A DNA stretch of 39,054 bases. It comes from an uncultured Fidelibacterota bacterium (GTDB taxonomy: Bacteria; Fidelibacterota; Marinisomatia; Marinisomatales; Marinisomataceae). This document shows, one piece after another, positions 20,101 to 29,723 of this stretch. The position numbers were made by a program, and so were the translations under genes. The DNA lies in the NCBI GenBank assembly GCA_902526795.1, contig CABZMF010000005.1, positions 1-39,054 on the forward strand, read 5' to 3'. The notes under the pieces were generated by a model. It made no database searches and was not told where the DNA came from. It worked only from the letters and a program-made list of their open reading frames with translations. How positions within the stretch are numbered: position 1 is the stretch's first letter; each line of letters begins with the position of its first letter.

Positions 20101-21366
20101 AACTGGATGATCTTTAACAACACTCTCTAAAATTTCGTATACAAATGATTCTTTGTTTTCAATCATTAGTTTAGCGCTCCTAGGTGTAGCAGCTAGATCT
20201 CTTCTTATTAACTCTCTTATAAGATGAGGTTTGAATAATTCTAGTGCCATATTTTTTGGAATACCACATTCTGTCATTCTTAATTCAGGACCAACAACAA
20301 TCACAGATCTTCCAGAGTAATCAACCCTTTTACCCAAAAGGTTTTGTCTGAATCTTCCTTGTTTTCCTCTAAGCATATCAGAGATAGATTTTAAAGGTCT
20401 TTTTGACCCACTTCTTATAGCTGTTTTGCGCTTAGTGTTGTCGAACAATGCGTCTACAGACTCTTGTAACATTCTTTTTTCATTTCTAAGGATAACTTCT
20501 GGCGCCTGAATATCCATTAACTGCTTTAATCTATTATTTCTAATAATTATTCTACGATATAAATCATTCAAGTCGCTTGCAGCAAATCTTCCACCTTCAA
20601 GAGGAACTAAAGGTCTTAATTCAGGAGGCATTACTGGCAAAATAGAAACAATCATCCATTCCGGTTTATTATTTCGATCTTGAGCAAAATCTTTAACCAC
20701 TTTTAATCTTTTGAGTGCATCTTCTCTTTTTTGTTTCGACTTGGTTGTTGAGCTTATCAACTCAAGTTCTTGTTTTAATTCTAACAGATCCATTTCTGCT
20801 AAAGCATCCTTAATTGCTTCTCCGCCCATTGCAGCATAAAAATATGATTCTTCTTCTCTTTCTTCTTGCGAAACAGCATCGTACCCAAACTCTTGTTCAA
20901 GTTCCATAAATGCCTCTTCATCAATCAATTCAAATCGTTTGTATCCACTATTTCCAGGATTAATAACTAAATAGTTTTCGTAATAAATTACACTTTCGAG
21001 TTGTTTAGCACTTTTACCCAAAATATAACTGAGTTTGCTTGGTATAGACTTTAAAAACCAAATATGAACAACAGGAACAGCTAAAGTAATGTGACCCATA
21101 CGGTTTCTTCTTACTTTTTTTGTAGTAACTTCAACACCACATCTATCGCAAATAATTCCTCGGTATCTTATTCCTTTATACTTTCCACAATGACATTCAA
21201 AATCTTTAACTGGACCAAAGATTTTTTCGCAAAATAGACCATCTTTTTCAGGTTTATAAGATCTATAATTTATTGTTTCAGGCTTTAAAACTTCGCCAAA
21301 AGAACCTTCAAGAATCTTTTCTGGTGAAGCTAATTTGATTGAAATACTATTTTTTGCTTTATACAT
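17182..21366 (-). CDS. rpoC: DNA-directed RNA polymerase subunit beta'
   Basis: This catalytic subunit is 1394 residues, close to the usual length. The first zinc site has Cys58, Cys60, Cys73 and Cys76. The catalytic loop [12 protein letters not shown] lies near residue 462 and supplies the three magnesium-binding Asp. The second zinc site uses DDCKT near 795 and [11 protein letters not shown] near 867. The trigger-loop and bridge-helix region follows the [20 protein letters not shown] segment. Both zinc sites are intact, in contrast to the ribosomal proteins here. It follows rpoB by 12 bases, and a 124-base gap separates it from rpsL. Confidence 0.98.
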   Translation of the reverse strand: MYKAKNSISIKLASPEKILEGSFGEVLKPETINYRSYKPEKDGLFCEKIFGPVKDFECHCGKYKGIRYRGIICDRCGVEVTTKKVRRNRMGHITLAVPVVHIWFLKSIPSKLSYILGKSAKQLESVIYYENYLVINPGNSGYKRFELIDEEAFMELEQEFGYDAVSQEEREEESYFYAAMGGEAIKDALAEMDLLELKQELELISSTTKSKQKREDALKRLKVVKDFAQDRNNKPEWMIVSILPVMPPELRPLVPLEGGRFAASDLNDLYRRIIIRNNRLKQLMDIQAPEVILRNEKRMLQESVDALFDNTKRKTAIRSGSKRPLKSISDMLRGKQGRFRQNLLGKRVDYSGRSVIVVGPELRMTECGIPKNMALELFKPHLIRELIRRDLAATPRSAKLMIENKESFVYEILESVVKDHPVLLNRAPTLHRLGIIAFQPILIDGKAIRVHPLVCSAFNADFDGDQMAVHVPLSIPSQLEARVLMMASQNVLHPASGKPITLPSQDMILGCYYLTRDKKGQKGEGMSFGSIDEVKIAYDNDRVAMHAVINVRHRGVWYNDTTAGRAIFNSIIPDELGYYDEIISKKKLSFIIGESFVKAGNQRTVQLLDDLKDIGFKTATMSGVSISISDVIIPDAKHDIINSAEQEVDKIQQRFDRHVLTEGERYNKVIDVWTKATSDVADVMMDGLRNDDHGFNALYISSDSGARGSGDQIKQLAGMRGLMAKPRKSMVGGGEIIESPIQSNFKEGLSVMEYFISTHGARKGLADTALKTADAGYLTRRLVDVAQDVTIYEDDCKTINGITVSDLKEGEEVVESLGERILGRTSSEKIVIDGEVIVKPGDIFDEKLADLIVENNFNSVKIRSILTCESRRGVCAKCYGWDLTRRKLVTKGTAVGIIAAQSIGEPGTQLTLRTFHIGGTATRIAEESDKKSRFNGKAKFSSDYEPAETLDEDGFNVVRCLSRSSKLFIVDSKDKVLDELNVPYGANVNVNEGDKVKKGMTLFSWDPYTDLILARQSGVIKMKDFIEGDTYQEEAVDGGKKQKVVTESKDRRLSPQIEIYDKKGNILSGGTILPVKATLVVNDGQDVTKGQTLVKIQKDVGKSRDITGGLPRVAELFEARKPANPAVVTEINGKVEFGEIKRGVRKVSVVPSNGKSITYKIPYGKHVVVHEGDFITAGTPLCEGAISPSDILTILGPNAVREYLVDEIQEVYRLQGVGINDKHIEVIVNQMMKKVVINNPGDSKYLPGERLDKQDLFAENDNMKGMVVIDESGDSNLEVGTMISQNEVKEINKDLKSQDKNIIKFHKAKQATFEPILMGITQSSLNTNSFISAASFQETTRVLTDAATASKTDNLLGLKENVALGRLIPAGTGFPELNKVRLTKEESDVADEQN

Positions 21367-21378
21367 TTATAATTTCCT

Positions 21379-24300
21379 TTAATCTAAAGTTATATCAAGA
21401 CCAAGGCCTTGGATTTCTTTCATGAATACGTTAAATGCCTCTGGGGTAGTTGGATCAGGTAAATCTTCACCTTTTACAAGGGCGCTGTAAACCTTTGACC
21501 TACCTTCAATATCATCAGATTTTATTGTTAAGATTTCCCTTAAAATATGAGCAGCTCCATATGCTTGGAGTGCCCAAACTTCCATTTCACCAAATCTTTG
21601 TCCTCCAAATTGCGCTTTACCGCCAAGAGGTTGCTGCGTGACCAATGAATATGGTCCAGTTGAGCGTGCGTGCATTTTGTCATCAACCATATGATACAAT
21701 TTCATCATGTATTGATAACCGACAAGTACTGGATTATCAATTTTTTCTCCTGTTATACCATCAAAAAGTGTAACCTTTCCAGAATCAGGTAAACCTGCTT
21801 CCTTCATTTTTGATGCTACTTCTTCTGGAGTTGCACCATTAAAAACAGGTGTTGCGTATTTTTCTCCAAGAATTTTACCAGCCCAACCTAACATTGTCTC
21901 ATACAGTTGTCCTAAATTCATTCTTGATGGAACACCCATAGGATTTAAGCAAATATCAACTGGTGTACCATCTTCTAAATATGGCATATTTTCTTCAGGA
22001 ACAATTGTAGCAATTACTCCTTTATTTCCATGCCTTCCTGCCATTTTATCACCAATAGAAATTTTTCTTTTATTTGCAACATATACCTTAGCAAGTTTTA
22101 AAATTCCTGGTTGTAACTGATCACCCTCTTTTAACTTAAAGATATCAGTCTCTAATTTATCTTCAAGTTCATTTAAGTGCTTGGTGAATGAATCAAAAAT
22201 TAATTTGATCTTTTCCCATGATTTAGGACCAGATATCCATGGCTCATTAAGTGAAAATTGCTCAAAATTAAGAGAACTAAGTTTCTTTAGTGAAAGCTTT
22301 GCACCTTTTTTAACAAGTACTTTATTATTTTTATCCTTAATACCAAGACTAGCTTTATCCTTCAAAAGTGTACTCAATAACTTATCTCTAGATGATCTAA
22401 GTTCTCTTTCGTTATTTCTTTTTTCTTTTTGAAGTTCTTTAATAGCTTGATTTACCTCTGCTCTGGATTGTTTAGATGTTTTTTCATATAAGTCAGTCTT
22501 AATAACAACACCTTTAACACCTGGTTCAGCTTTTTTGGATGCATCTTTTACATCTCCAGCTTTTTCTCCAAATATTGCTCTCAGAAGCTTTTCTTCAGGA
22601 GAAGGATCAGTTTCACCTTTAGGAGTCACTTTTCCAATTAGAATATCATCTTCATTAACGATTGCTCCAACACGGATTAGACCATTTTCATCTAATTGTG
22701 CAGTTGCTTCTTCACTTACATTAGGAATTTCAGGAGTCAATTCTTCTTCACCTCTTTTAGTATCTCTAACTTCAAGCTCAATTTCATTTACGTGAATTGA
22801 AGTGAAGATATCTTCCCTAACAAGTCTTTCATTTATAACAATTGCATCCTCAAAATTATATCCATTCCAAGGCATGAATGCAATTAATACATTTTTGCCA
22901 AGAGCAAGCTCTCCACCTTGAGTTGATGCTCCATCAGCAATAACATCACCCTTTTTGATTTTATCACCAACTTTAACAATGACTTTTTGATTATAACATG
23001 TATTCTGGTTAGATCTTGAATACTTAATTAGTTTTACAGTACGTAAATCTTCATCTGTTTTAAGCAATGAACCATCTTTGTAGTTACTATCCTTAATGAT
23101 CACCTTATTAGCGTCAACATGTACCACTTTTCCTGTTACAGGGGAAGTAAGAACAGATTTTGAATCTCTTGCAACAACTTTTTCCATTCCAGTACCAACA
23201 ATTGGAGAATCTGTTTTCATTAAAGGAACTGATTGACGTTGCATATTGGAACCCATTAATGCTCTATTAGCATCATCATGTTCAACAAAAGGAATTAATG
23301 CTGCAGCAACACTAAGAATTTGGTTTGGAACGATGTCTGAGAATTGAACATCTTCTGAATCGACAATTGGGAAATCACCCTTAGATCGTACACGAACTTT
23401 GGAATCCAAAATAAGATTATTCTTGTCAGAATCTAATCCAGACTGAGCTATGTTAGCTCTATCCTCGTCATCAGCGGATAAATATTGAATCGAACTAGTT
23501 AATTTTTTATTATCAACTTTTCTGTAGGGTGCTTCAATAAATCCATGTCTATTAATTTTTGCCATAAGAGCTAATGAAGATATTAAACCTATATTAGGTC
23601 CTTCGGGAGTTTCTATAGGACATAATCTACCATAATGAGTGTAATGAACATCTCTTACTTCAAAACCAGCTCTTTCCCTAGATAATCCACCTGGACCAAG
23701 GGATGATATTCTCCTCTTGTGTGTAATTTCTGCTAGAGGATTAGTTTGGTCTCCAAATTGAGATAATTGACTAGTGCCGAAAAAGGTATTTATCACAGTT
23801 GTGACTAATCTTGAGTTTATTAAATCTTGAGGGGTAATAGTTTCAGATTCTCTTAAATTCATTCTTTCATAAACAGTTCTAACCATTCTAGCTAAAGCTG
23901 AATTAAATTGAACTTTTAGTTGTTCACCAACAGTCCTAACTCTTCTGTTACCTAGATGATCAATATCATCAGGAGCCCTTAATCCCTTTCTCATTTGAAT
24001 TAAAAATTTTAATGTAATTAAAAAATCGTCATGTGTTAATACTGAATCATTTGAAGAATTATCAAGGTTAAACTGTTTATCTAACCTATACCTACCGACT
24101 TGACCTAAATCATACTTTTTGGGAAAGAAAAACATTCTATTTATAAATTTTTCTGCAGATTCAGGACTTGGGGCCTCACTTCCTCTCAAGAGTAAATATA
24201 CTCTCATTAAAGCTTCCTCAGTAGATTTTGTTGGATCTTTTTGAATTGTATTATGAATCATCATGCTATCAATATTATTTCTTACATCAACAACTTTGAT

Positions 24301-25134
24301 AGACCCAGTTTTATTTTTTTTGAGAGTGCTGACAATGGATTCAGTTAACTCTTTACCGCTTTCAACAAATAGTTCGCCAGTTTCATGATCTATGATATCC
24401 TCAATAACAATATAGTGACTTAACTTCTCTTCATCAATTTTAGTTAGGTCTAGATTAAGAATTAGATCAAAAGCTTTATAAATATCCTCGTCCGAGCTAA
24501 AACCTAGGGACCTTAATAAAAGAGTGGCAGGAAATTTCCTTTTTCTATCTATTATAGTAAATAAAATATCATTTATGTCTGTAGTAAAATCTATCCATGA
24601 ACCTCGAATTGGTATTATTCGAGCATTATATAATTTTGCGCCATTTGGATGAAACTTCTGATCAAAAAAAGCTCCTGGAGATCTTTGTAATTGAGTAACA
24701 ACAGTCCTTTCAGCACCATTAATGATAAATGTACCTTTATCTGTCATATAAGGTATATTACCAAAATAGACGTCTTGATCAATTACTTGGGAGAACTTTT
24801 TCTTATCTTTTTCATCAGTTATTTTCAATCTTAGCTGGACGTTTAATGGAACACTATAGGTTATACCTCTGTCTGAACATTCTCTTGGAGTGTATCTAGC
24901 TTTACCAATAGTATAACTTTTATATTCTAAAATATAATTTTCATGATTGTCCTGAAGAGGAAAAATTGAAGCAAAAGCCTCATGAAGTCCAAACATTTCT
25001 CTTTCTTTAGGATTTACTTTTTCCTGTAAAAAATCGTGGAATGAACCAACCTGCAGATCTAAAAGATCTGGTAGTTCATTAGTGGTTATTATTTTCTCAA
25101 AATTATGTCTTTGTTTTAAATTGTCTAATCTCAA
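21379..25134 (-). CDS. rpoB: DNA-directed RNA polymerase subunit beta
   Basis: The second large catalytic subunit is 1251 residues. The rifampicin pocket (about residues 455-490) reads SQLSQFGDQTNPLAEITHKR then RISSLGPGG. The Asp, His, Arg and Ser positions where resistance mutations fall are wild type. Other hallmarks are CPIETPEGPNIGLI, the GNKGVI segment in the GDKMAGRHGNKGVIATIVP region, and the C-terminal GGKAQFGGQRFGEMEVWALQ. The start codon is TTG at 25134 with a strong GGAGG nine bases upstream; the next in-frame ATG would remove nearly 50 conserved residues. Confidence 0.98.
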   Translation of the reverse strand: MRLDNLKQRHNFEKIITTNELPDLLDLQVGSFHDFLQEKVNPKEREMFGLHEAFASIFPLQDNHENYILEYKSYTIGKARYTPRECSDRGITYSVPLNVQLRLKITDEKDKKKFSQVIDQDVYFGNIPYMTDKGTFIINGAERTVVTQLQRSPGAFFDQKFHPNGAKLYNARIIPIRGSWIDFTTDINDILFTIIDRKRKFPATLLLRSLGFSSDEDIYKAFDLILNLDLTKIDEEKLSHYIVIEDIIDHETGELFVESGKELTESIVSTLKKNKTGSIKVVDVRNNIDSMMIHNTIQKDPTKSTEEALMRVYLLLRGSEAPSPESAEKFINRMFFFPKKYDLGQVGRYRLDKQFNLDNSSNDSVLTHDDFLITLKFLIQMRKGLRAPDDIDHLGNRRVRTVGEQLKVQFNSALARMVRTVYERMNLRESETITPQDLINSRLVTTVINTFFGTSQLSQFGDQTNPLAEITHKRRISSLGPGGLSRERAGFEVRDVHYTHYGRLCPIETPEGPNIGLISSLALMAKINRHGFIEAPYRKVDNKKLTSSIQYLSADDEDRANIAQSGLDSDKNNLILDSKVRVRSKGDFPIVDSEDVQFSDIVPNQILSVAAALIPFVEHDDANRALMGSNMQRQSVPLMKTDSPIVGTGMEKVVARDSKSVLTSPVTGKVVHVDANKVIIKDSNYKDGSLLKTDEDLRTVKLIKYSRSNQNTCYNQKVIVKVGDKIKKGDVIADGASTQGGELALGKNVLIAFMPWNGYNFEDAIVINERLVREDIFTSIHVNEIELEVRDTKRGEEELTPEIPNVSEEATAQLDENGLIRVGAIVNEDDILIGKVTPKGETDPSPEEKLLRAIFGEKAGDVKDASKKAEPGVKGVVIKTDLYEKTSKQSRAEVNQAIKELQKEKRNNERELRSSRDKLLSTLLKDKASLGIKDKNNKVLVKKGAKLSLKKLSSLNFEQFSLNEPWISGPKSWEKIKLIFDSFTKHLNELEDKLETDIFKLKEGDQLQPGILKLAKVYVANKRKISIGDKMAGRHGNKGVIATIVPEENMPYLEDGTPVDICLNPMGVPSRMNLGQLYETMLGWAGKILGEKYATPVFNGATPEEVASKMKEAGLPDSGKVTLFDGITGEKIDNPVLVGYQYMMKLYHMVDDKMHARSTGPYSLVTQQPLGGKAQFGGQRFGEMEVWALQAYGAAHILREILTIKSDDIEGRSKVYSALVKGEDLPDPTTPEAFNVFMKEIQGLGLDITLD

Positions 25135-25143
25135 AATAGATTA

Positions 25144-25148
25144 CCTCC
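25144..25148 (-). promoter_or_regulatory. Strong Shine-Dalgarno for the rpoB TTG start
   Basis: GGAGG lies nine bases before the TTG at 25134. It decides the rpoB start and shows that anti-Shine-Dalgarno pairing is used in this genome. Confidence 0.75.
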
Positions 25149-25167
25149 AAAAAATTGGTTTATTAAT

Positions 25168-25187
25168 ATAATACTTCTTAGTACTAT
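25168..25187 (-). other. RNA hairpin in the rplL-rpoB gap
   Basis: On the transcript the sequence AUAGUACU-AAGA-AGUAUUAU forms an 8-bp stem with one G-U wobble and a four-base loop. It begins at the last base of the rplL stop codon. No U-run follows, so it is not an intrinsic terminator. In E. coli the same gap holds an attenuator and an RNase III site that separate L7/L12 from RNA polymerase expression. An analogous processing or attenuation role is inference. Confidence 0.4.
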
Positions 25188-25567
25188 TATTTCAATTCTA
25201 CTGTAGCTCCAGCTTCCTCAAGTTGAGACTTAATAGTTTCAGCCTCATCTTTAGCAACGCCTTCTTTAATAGCTTTAGGAGCAGAATCAACCAATTCTTT
25301 AGCTTCTTTTAATCCAAGACCAGAGAGTTCTCTGACAACTTTAATTACTGAGATTTTTGATTGTCCAGCAGCTGCTAGAACAATATCAAAACTACTTTTT
25401 TCCGCGCTTTCAGCAGCTCCCTCTGAAGCTCCTGAAGCGACAGCAGCTGCTACTGGTACAGCAGCAGTAACACCGAATTTATCTTCAATATCCTTCACAA
25501 GCTCTGATATTTCAATCATATTTGCTTCTTCAAGATACTTTAATACATCTTCTCTTTTAACGCTCAT
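25187..25567 (-). CDS. rplL: 50S ribosomal protein L7/L12
   Basis: L7/L12 forms the multicopy stalk that recruits translation GTPases. The 126-residue product has an N-terminal dimerisation helix ([20 protein letters not shown]), an Ala-rich hinge ([20 protein letters not shown]) and the C-terminal domain with [20 protein letters not shown]. It follows rplJ by five bases and lies 52 bases before rpoB. Confidence 0.97.
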   Translation of the reverse strand: MSVKREDVLKYLEEANMIEISELVKDIEDKFGVTAAVPVAAAVASGASEGAAESAEKSSFDIVLAAAGQSKISVIKVVRELSGLGLKEAKELVDSAPKAIKEGVAKDEAETIKSQLEEAGATVELK

Positions 25568-25572
25568 TTTAA

Positions 25573-26088
25573 CTACCCTTTCTTTGAGTTTAATTGTTCA
25601 AGTGTTCCTAATAAGCCAGATATTGGACTACCTAATGTGCTACTAAGCTTAGACATTGGAGAATTTAACATACCCACTAACTGAGACAATAATTGGTCCT
25701 TTGTTGGGAGATTTGCTATTTTATCAAATTCTTCTGCTTGAAAAACTTGACCATCTAAAATCATTCCTTTAACTGAAGGCTTATCAAAATCTTTTAAAAA
25801 ACTTTTTATAACTTTTGCTGGATCTGTTGGATCATTATAACTAAGAGCTATTGCAGTTGGACCACTCAAGAATTCATCCAAACCATCAATACCAACATCT
25901 TTTGCTGCTAACTTAATTAAAGTATTTTTTGCAATTGTAAATTCAACATCATTTGAAACAAATTCTTTTCTTAATTTTGTAATACTAACAACATCTAATC
26001 CAAGATAATCTGTAAAATAGATTGCATTTGCTTTATCTAATTTTTGAGTTAAACTCTTTACTTCTTTTAAATTCTTGTTACTCGGCAT
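25573..26088 (-). CDS. rplJ: 50S ribosomal protein L10
   Basis: L10 is the base of the stalk; its C-terminal helix binds L7/L12 dimers. The 171-residue product has the N-terminal rRNA-binding domain with [20 protein letters not shown] and [12 protein letters not shown], then a C-terminal helix ([13 protein letters not shown] to GTLEQLN). It overlaps rplA by one base, so there is no room for the L10-leader RNA found upstream of rplJ in many bacteria; any such element would have to lie inside rplA. Confidence 0.95.
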   Translation of the reverse strand: MPSNKNLKEVKSLTQKLDKANAIYFTDYLGLDVVSITKLRKEFVSNDVEFTIAKNTLIKLAAKDVGIDGLDEFLSGPTAIALSYNDPTDPAKVIKSFLKDFDKPSVKGMILDGQVFQAEEFDKIANLPTKDQLLSQLVGMLNSPMSKLSSTLGSPISGLLGTLEQLNSKKG

Positions 26089-26771
26089 TATTGTTCAATT
26101 CCTATCTTAATTCCAGGGCCTAAAGTTGAAGAAATGCTTACTGTCTTTATATATTTACCCTTAAATGAATTTGGTTTAGCTGATATTACAGCATTCTGGA
26201 GAACATTAAAATTTTCTTTTAGTTGGTCTTCAGAAAAAGATGTTTTACCAAAAGTTGTTTGCAAAATACCATTCTTTTCAACTCTAGCATCAAGTTTACC
26301 AGCTTTTAGTTCTTTAATCGCCTTTGTAATATCATTTGTAACAGTTCCGGATTTTGGATTTGGCATCAAACCTTTTGGACCAAGAACTTTACCAAGTTTA
26401 CCAAGTTGAGCCATTAAATCTGGTGAAACTACAATTTTATCAACATCTGTCCAGCCACCTTTAATTTTTTCCAAGAATTCATCTTTACCAACAAAATCTG
26501 CTCCTGCATCTTTAGCCTCTTTTTCCTTATCAGCATTTACAATAGCTAAAACTGAAATTTTTTTTCCAATACCATGTGGTAAATTTATACTTAATCTAAT
26601 ATTTTCTTCGGCATGTCTAGGATCTACGCCAAGATTGAAAGCAACATCTACAGATTCATTGAATGCATCTCTCTTAAAACTCATCATTAAATTTAATGCT
26701 TCTTCAATATTATATAGTTTTGACGAATCTAATTTTTCCATCACTGCTTTAGAAAATTTACTTAACCTCAT
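26088..26771 (-). CDS. rplA: 50S ribosomal protein L1
   Basis: L1 forms the stalk that handles E-site tRNA, and often represses rplK-rplA. The 227-residue product has the N-terminal [48 protein letters not shown] and the C-terminal [14 protein letters not shown]. It overlaps rplK by four bases (ATGA). Confidence 0.97.
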   Translation of the reverse strand: MRLSKFSKAVMEKLDSSKLYNIEEALNLMMSFKRDAFNESVDVAFNLGVDPRHAEENIRLSINLPHGIGKKISVLAIVNADKEKEAKDAGADFVGKDEFLEKIKGGWTDVDKIVVSPDLMAQLGKLGKVLGPKGLMPNPKSGTVTNDITKAIKELKAGKLDARVEKNGILQTTFGKTSFSEDQLKENFNVLQNAVISAKPNSFKGKYIKTVSISSTLGPGIKIGIEQ

Positions 26772-27196
26772 CTTTCTACCTCAATCCCCATGCTCACAGC
26801 AGTACCTGCTATCATTTCTGCAGCTTGATCTAATGTATGCGAATTCAAATCTTTCATTTTTATTTCAGCAATTTTCTTACATTGACTAATTGTTATGGAT
26901 CCTACTTTATCTTTATTAGGTTCTTGAGATCCTTTTTTCATTTTTAACTCTTTCATAATCAAAGTAGATGCTGGCGGTGATTTAGTTTCAAATGTAAAAG
27001 ATCTATCTTTATAAACTGTTATAATTACAGGAGTTAACATACCTTGTAATTCTTTTGTGGCATCATTAAATGCATTGCAAAAATCCATAATATTTACGCC
27101 ATGCTGACCTAAAGCAGGTCCTACAGGAGGTGCAGGATTGGCTTGACCCGCAGCTATTTGTAACTTGATTAAACCTGTTTTTTCTTTTTCTGCCAT
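26768..27196 (-). CDS. rplK: 50S ribosomal protein L11
   Basis: L11 forms the GTPase-associated centre and is needed for stringent-factor activation in many bacteria. The 142-residue product has the N-terminal [20 protein letters not shown] with the Pro-rich thiostrepton-contact region, [15 protein letters not shown], and the C-terminal rRNA-binding domain ending [19 protein letters not shown]. It lies two bases after nusG. Confidence 0.97.
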   Translation of the reverse strand: MAEKEKTGLIKLQIAAGQANPAPPVGPALGQHGVNIMDFCNAFNDATKELQGMLTPVIITVYKDRSFTFETKSPPASTLIMKELKMKKGSQEPNKDKVGSITISQCKKIAEIKMKDLNSHTLDQAAEMIAGTAVSMGIEVER

Positions 27197-27198
27197 CT

Positions 27199-27732
27199 TT
27201 AACTTTCCATTAATATTTGATTCATACTTAACTCGATTGGAGTAGGTCTACCAAAGATATTAACATTTACCTTAATTCTATTTTTATCATTTATCTCTTG
27301 AACTAGACCGTTAAACTCTTTGAAAGGCCCATCTATAACTTTGACGGAGTCGCCAACTTTAAATGGAATTTCATCTGGATCTTCTTTGGATAAATCTTCG
27401 CTATCATAAGAAGTGAGATATCTGGACATTTCACTTTCAGTAACAGGCTGTGGATTTCCTTTAGGACCAACAAAACTCATGACACCATCAATATTTTCAA
27501 TAAAAAATTTAGTTTCATTATTCATAACCATTTTAACAAGCATATAACCGGGCAATAAACTCTTTTCTTTAACTGTTTTCTTTCCATCTTTAATATGGAC
27601 AGTATTTTCAGTTGGTATCAAAATCTCTTCAACATTAGATTTTAAATTCTTCTCAAAACCTAGCTCGCGAAAGATGCTATCTTTCACTTTATTCTCTCTA
27701 CCCGACATTACTCTTAGACTATACCAATTCAT
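27199..27732 (-). CDS. nusG: Transcription termination/antitermination factor NusG
   Basis: NusG binds RNA polymerase and couples it to ribosomes or Rho. From the ATG at 27732 the product is 177 residues starting [20 protein letters not shown]. It has the NGN domain with [11 protein letters not shown], and a C-terminal KOW domain ([20 protein letters not shown]). An upstream in-frame start at 27765 lies inside secE and would add unlike residues, so it is rejected. The ATG overlaps the secE stop by four bases. Confidence 0.96.
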   Translation of the reverse strand: MNWYSLRVMSGRENKVKDSIFRELGFEKNLKSNVEEILIPTENTVHIKDGKKTVKEKSLLPGYMLVKMVMNNETKFFIENIDGVMSFVGPKGNPQPVTESEMSRYLTSYDSEDLSKEDPDEIPFKVGDSVKVIDGPFKEFNGLVQEINDKNRIKVNVNIFGRPTPIELSMNQILMES

Positions 27733-27911
27733 AATAATACCCTCATAAATCTTTGAATCATCCAATCGATTCCAAACAAAAAAAGTACAAATAAAAGAAA
27801 GAAAATAATAATTAAGTAAGTTGATCCTCTAAGTTCATTGTAAGATGGCCATGAGACTTTATTCATCTCCAAGTAAACTTGATTTAAAAAATCTTTTATC
27901 TTCTTAAACAT
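27729..27911 (-). CDS. secE: Preprotein translocase subunit SecE
   Basis: SecE clamps SecY in the membrane. The product from the ATG at 27911 is 60 residues, MFKKIKDFLNQVYLEMNKVS then WPSYNELRGST, with one hydrophobic helix (about residues 32-52), the minimal single-span SecE type. A longer reading frame extending into tRNA-Trp is an artefact. The start is only 15 bases after the tRNA-Trp 3' end. Confidence 0.94.
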   Translation of the reverse strand: MFKKIKDFLNQVYLEMNKVSWPSYNELRGSTYLIIIFFLLFVLFLFGIDWMIQRFMRVLL

Positions 27912-27926
27912 TTTTATCTTCTTTCG

Positions 27927-27999
27927 CAGGTGAGGCAGGAATTGAACCCGCAACCCCCGGTTTTGGAGACCGATGCTCTACCAATTGAGCTACTCACCT
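27927..27999 (-). tRNA. tRNA-Trp(CCA)
   Basis: The cloverleaf is readable on the minus strand: acceptor AGGTGAG pairs perfectly with CTCACCT, the anticodon loop is CTCCAAA giving anticodon CCA, and the T-arm is GCGGG-TTCAATT-CCTGC. The discriminator is G. The 3' CCA is not encoded (the next bases are CGA). It lies 7 bases after rpmG and 15 bases before secE, so it must be cut out of a protein-coding transcript. Confidence 0.97.
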
Positions 28000-28006
28000 A
28001 TATATG

Positions 28007-28171
28007 CTATTTAATTTCTTTAAAAAGAACATGCTTGCGAGCTACAGGGTCAAACTTTTTATATTCAAGTTTTTCGGGGTGTTTACTCTTGTTTTTAGTA
28101 ACAGTATAACGATACCCTGTCCCTGCAGTACTCTCAAGTCTTACAATTGCTCTTTTGCTATTACCAGCCAT
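28007..28171 (-). CDS. rpmG: 50S ribosomal protein L33, zinc-independent form
   Basis: This 54-residue gene starts [20 protein letters not shown] and ends KHVLFKEIK. It contains [15 protein letters not shown], the L33 core that closely parallels the E. coli protein. The two CxxC pairs of zinc-binding L33 are absent, since the product has no Cys at all. Its ATG overlaps the tuf stop by one base (TAATG). The tuf-rpmG-tRNA-Trp-secE order is widely conserved. Confidence 0.96.
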   Translation of the reverse strand: MAGNSKRAIVRLESTAGTGYRYTVTKNKSKHPEKLEYKKFDPVARKHVLFKEIK

Positions 28172-29364
28172 TAATCAACAACAGTGGTTACTACTCCAGC
28201 TCCAACTGTGTGTCCGCCTTCTCTAATAGCGAATCTTAACGTTTTATCCATAGCAATTGGTGTAATTAGTTCAACGTCCATCTCTACAGTATCACCTGGC
28301 ATAACCATTTCAGTGCCTTCAGGCAACGAAACAACACCAGTTACATCAGTAGTTCTAAAGTAAAACTGAGGTCTGTAATTTTTAAAAAATGGAGTATGTC
28401 TTCCACCTTCTTCTTTTTTCAAAACATAAACTTCAGCTTTAAATTTAGTGTGCGGTGTAATTGATCCTTTAGCAGCAAGAACAACACCTCTTTTAAGGTC
28501 TTCTTTCTCAACACCTCTTAAAAGCAATCCAGCATTATCGCCAGCTTCGCCTTCTTCAAGGATTTTTTGGAACATTTCAACACCAGTAACTGTTGTGGTA
28601 CCGATTTTATTATCTAGACCGACAACTTCTACTTCTTCACCAACTTTAACCTTACCTGATTCGATTCTTCCAGTACCAACAGTACCTCTACCAGTAATAC
28701 TGAAAACATCTTCAACTGGCATCAAGAATGGTTTATCAACTGCACGATCTGGTTGTGGTATAAATGTATCACAAGCATCCATAAGTTCGCCAATACATTT
28801 AACCGCTTCAGCATCGTTTGGATTTTCAAGAGCTTTAAGTGCACTACCTTTAACAATTGGAGTATTATCTCCATCAAATTTGTATTCACTTAAAAGATCT
28901 CTTAATTCCATTTCTACCAATTCTAACAATTCAGGATCGTCAACTTGGTCTACCTTGTTCATGAAAACAACGATACTTGGTACATTAACCTGTCGAGCAA
29001 GTAATACGTGTTCTCTGGTTTGAGGCATTGGACCATCAGCTGCACTAACAACAAGAATAGCTCCATCCATTTGAGCTGCTCCCGTAATCATATTTTTAAT
29101 ATAATCGGCGTGACCAGGACAGTCAACATGCGCATAATGACGATTAGCTGTCTCATATTCAACGTGTGAAGTTGAAATTGTAATACCTCTTTCTTTTTCC
29201 TCAGGTGCATTATCAATAGTGTCAAAATCACGTTTAGCTGCCAAACCTAGATTAGACTGGGTTTGAGTAATAGCAGCTGTTAATGTAGTCTTACCATGGT
29301 CAACGTGACCGATAGTACCGATATTACAGTGAGGCTTATTTCTAACAAATGTTTCTTTAGCCAT
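28171..29364 (-). CDS. tuf: Elongation factor Tu
   Basis: EF-Tu delivers aminoacyl-tRNA to the ribosome. The 397-residue product has G1 GHVDHGKT at residues 19-26, [13 protein letters not shown] in switch I, DCPGHADY (G3) and [10 protein letters not shown] (G4), then domains II and III ending [15 protein letters not shown]. The opening [20 protein letters not shown] resembles Bacteroidota EF-Tu. The gene sits in the tufB-type position downstream of the tRNA cluster, and no tuf is present beside fusA. An AAGGAG lies upstream of the ATG. Confidence 0.98.
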   Translation of the reverse strand: MAKETFVRNKPHCNIGTIGHVDHGKTTLTAAITQTQSNLGLAAKRDFDTIDNAPEEKERGITISTSHVEYETANRHYAHVDCPGHADYIKNMITGAAQMDGAILVVSAADGPMPQTREHVLLARQVNVPSIVVFMNKVDQVDDPELLELVEMELRDLLSEYKFDGDNTPIVKGSALKALENPNDAEAVKCIGELMDACDTFIPQPDRAVDKPFLMPVEDVFSITGRGTVGTGRIESGKVKVGEEVEVVGLDNKIGTTTVTGVEMFQKILEEGEAGDNAGLLLRGVEKEDLKRGVVLAAKGSITPHTKFKAEVYVLKKEEGGRHTPFFKNYRPQFYFRTTDVTGVVSLPEGTEMVMPGDTVEMDVELITPIAMDKTLRFAIREGGHTVGAGVVTTVVD

Positions 29365-29406
29365 TTTGTTATCTCCTTGTTTTTAACAATTTTTTAATTT
29401 TTTTTG

Positions 29407-29479
29407 AGCCTACGACCGGGATTGAACCGGTGACCTCTTCGTTACCAACGAAGTGCTCTACCGACTGAGCTACGCAGGC
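29407..29479 (-). tRNA. tRNA-Thr(GGT)
   Basis: The acceptor GCCTGCG pairs with CGTAGGC (one G-U). The anticodon stem is CTTCG/CGAAG with loop TTGGTAA, giving anticodon GGT. The D-arm GCTC-AGTCGGTAGA-GC and a GGTTCAATCC T-loop region are present. The discriminator is T and no CCA is encoded. It lies 42 bases upstream of tuf, the same position as thrT before tufB in E. coli. Confidence 0.96.
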
Positions 29480-29486
29480 AATTTTG

Positions 29487-29559
29487 AGCGAGTGACGCGA
29501 TTCGAACGCGCGACCCTCAGCTTGGAAGGCTGATGCTCTACCAACTGAGCTACACTCGC
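29487..29559 (-). tRNA. tRNA-Gly(TCC)
   Basis: The acceptor GCGAGTG pairs perfectly with CACTCGC. The anticodon stem is TCAGC/GCTGA with loop CTTCCAA, giving anticodon TCC. The T-arm is CGCG-TTCGAAT-CGCG. The discriminator U is the expected glycine identity base. No CCA is encoded. Seven bases separate it from tRNA-Thr(GGT). Confidence 0.97.
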
Positions 29560-29567
29560 AAATCCTG

Positions 29568-29650
29568 TGGGCAAAGAAGGATTCGAACCTCCGTAGACTT
29601 ACGTCGGCAGATTTACAGTCTGCTGCCTTTAACCACTCGGCCATTTGCCC
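29568..29650 (-). tRNA. tRNA-Tyr(GTA)
   Basis: This is an 83-base class II tRNA with a long variable arm. The acceptor GGGCAAA pairs with TTTGCCC, the anticodon stem is GCAGA/TCTGC with loop CTGTAAA (anticodon GTA), and the T-arm contains GGTTCGAATCC. The discriminator is A, as expected for tyrosine. No CCA is encoded. Confidence 0.97.
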
Positions 29651-29723
29651 GAAATCCTTTACTCAATCCTTGTAGTAAGATCAAAAAAATTTTCAAATAT
29701 CTAGCTTTTACCCTTAAAAACTG

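Noticed and set aside
25168-25187. The rplL-rpoB hairpin as an intrinsic terminator
   Set aside because: It is AT-rich and is followed by UAAACCAAU and not a U-run; rpoB follows directly with a strong ribosome binding site.
27911-27953. A longer SecE start inside tRNA-Trp
   Set aside because: The added residues are encoded by the tRNA 3' half; the ATG at 27911 gives a standard SecE N-terminus.
28448-29023. A 191-residue plus-strand frame antisense to tuf
   Set aside because: It mirrors the codon pattern of the highly conserved EF-Tu gene, is rich in Ser/Thr/Pro as such shadows are, and shows no start signal or family motif.
29365-29406. A leader hairpin (TTGTT-AAA-AACAA) before tuf
   Set aside because: The five-base-pair AT-rich stem is too weak and too likely by chance in this A/T-rich spacer to be called a feature.
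29369-29644. A 91-residue minus-strand reading frame across the tRNA genes
   Set aside because: It runs straight through tRNA-Thr(GGT), tRNA-Gly and most of tRNA-Tyr; its VAQSVEH- and SSVGRA-like phrases are the familiar false proteins produced by translating tRNA genes.
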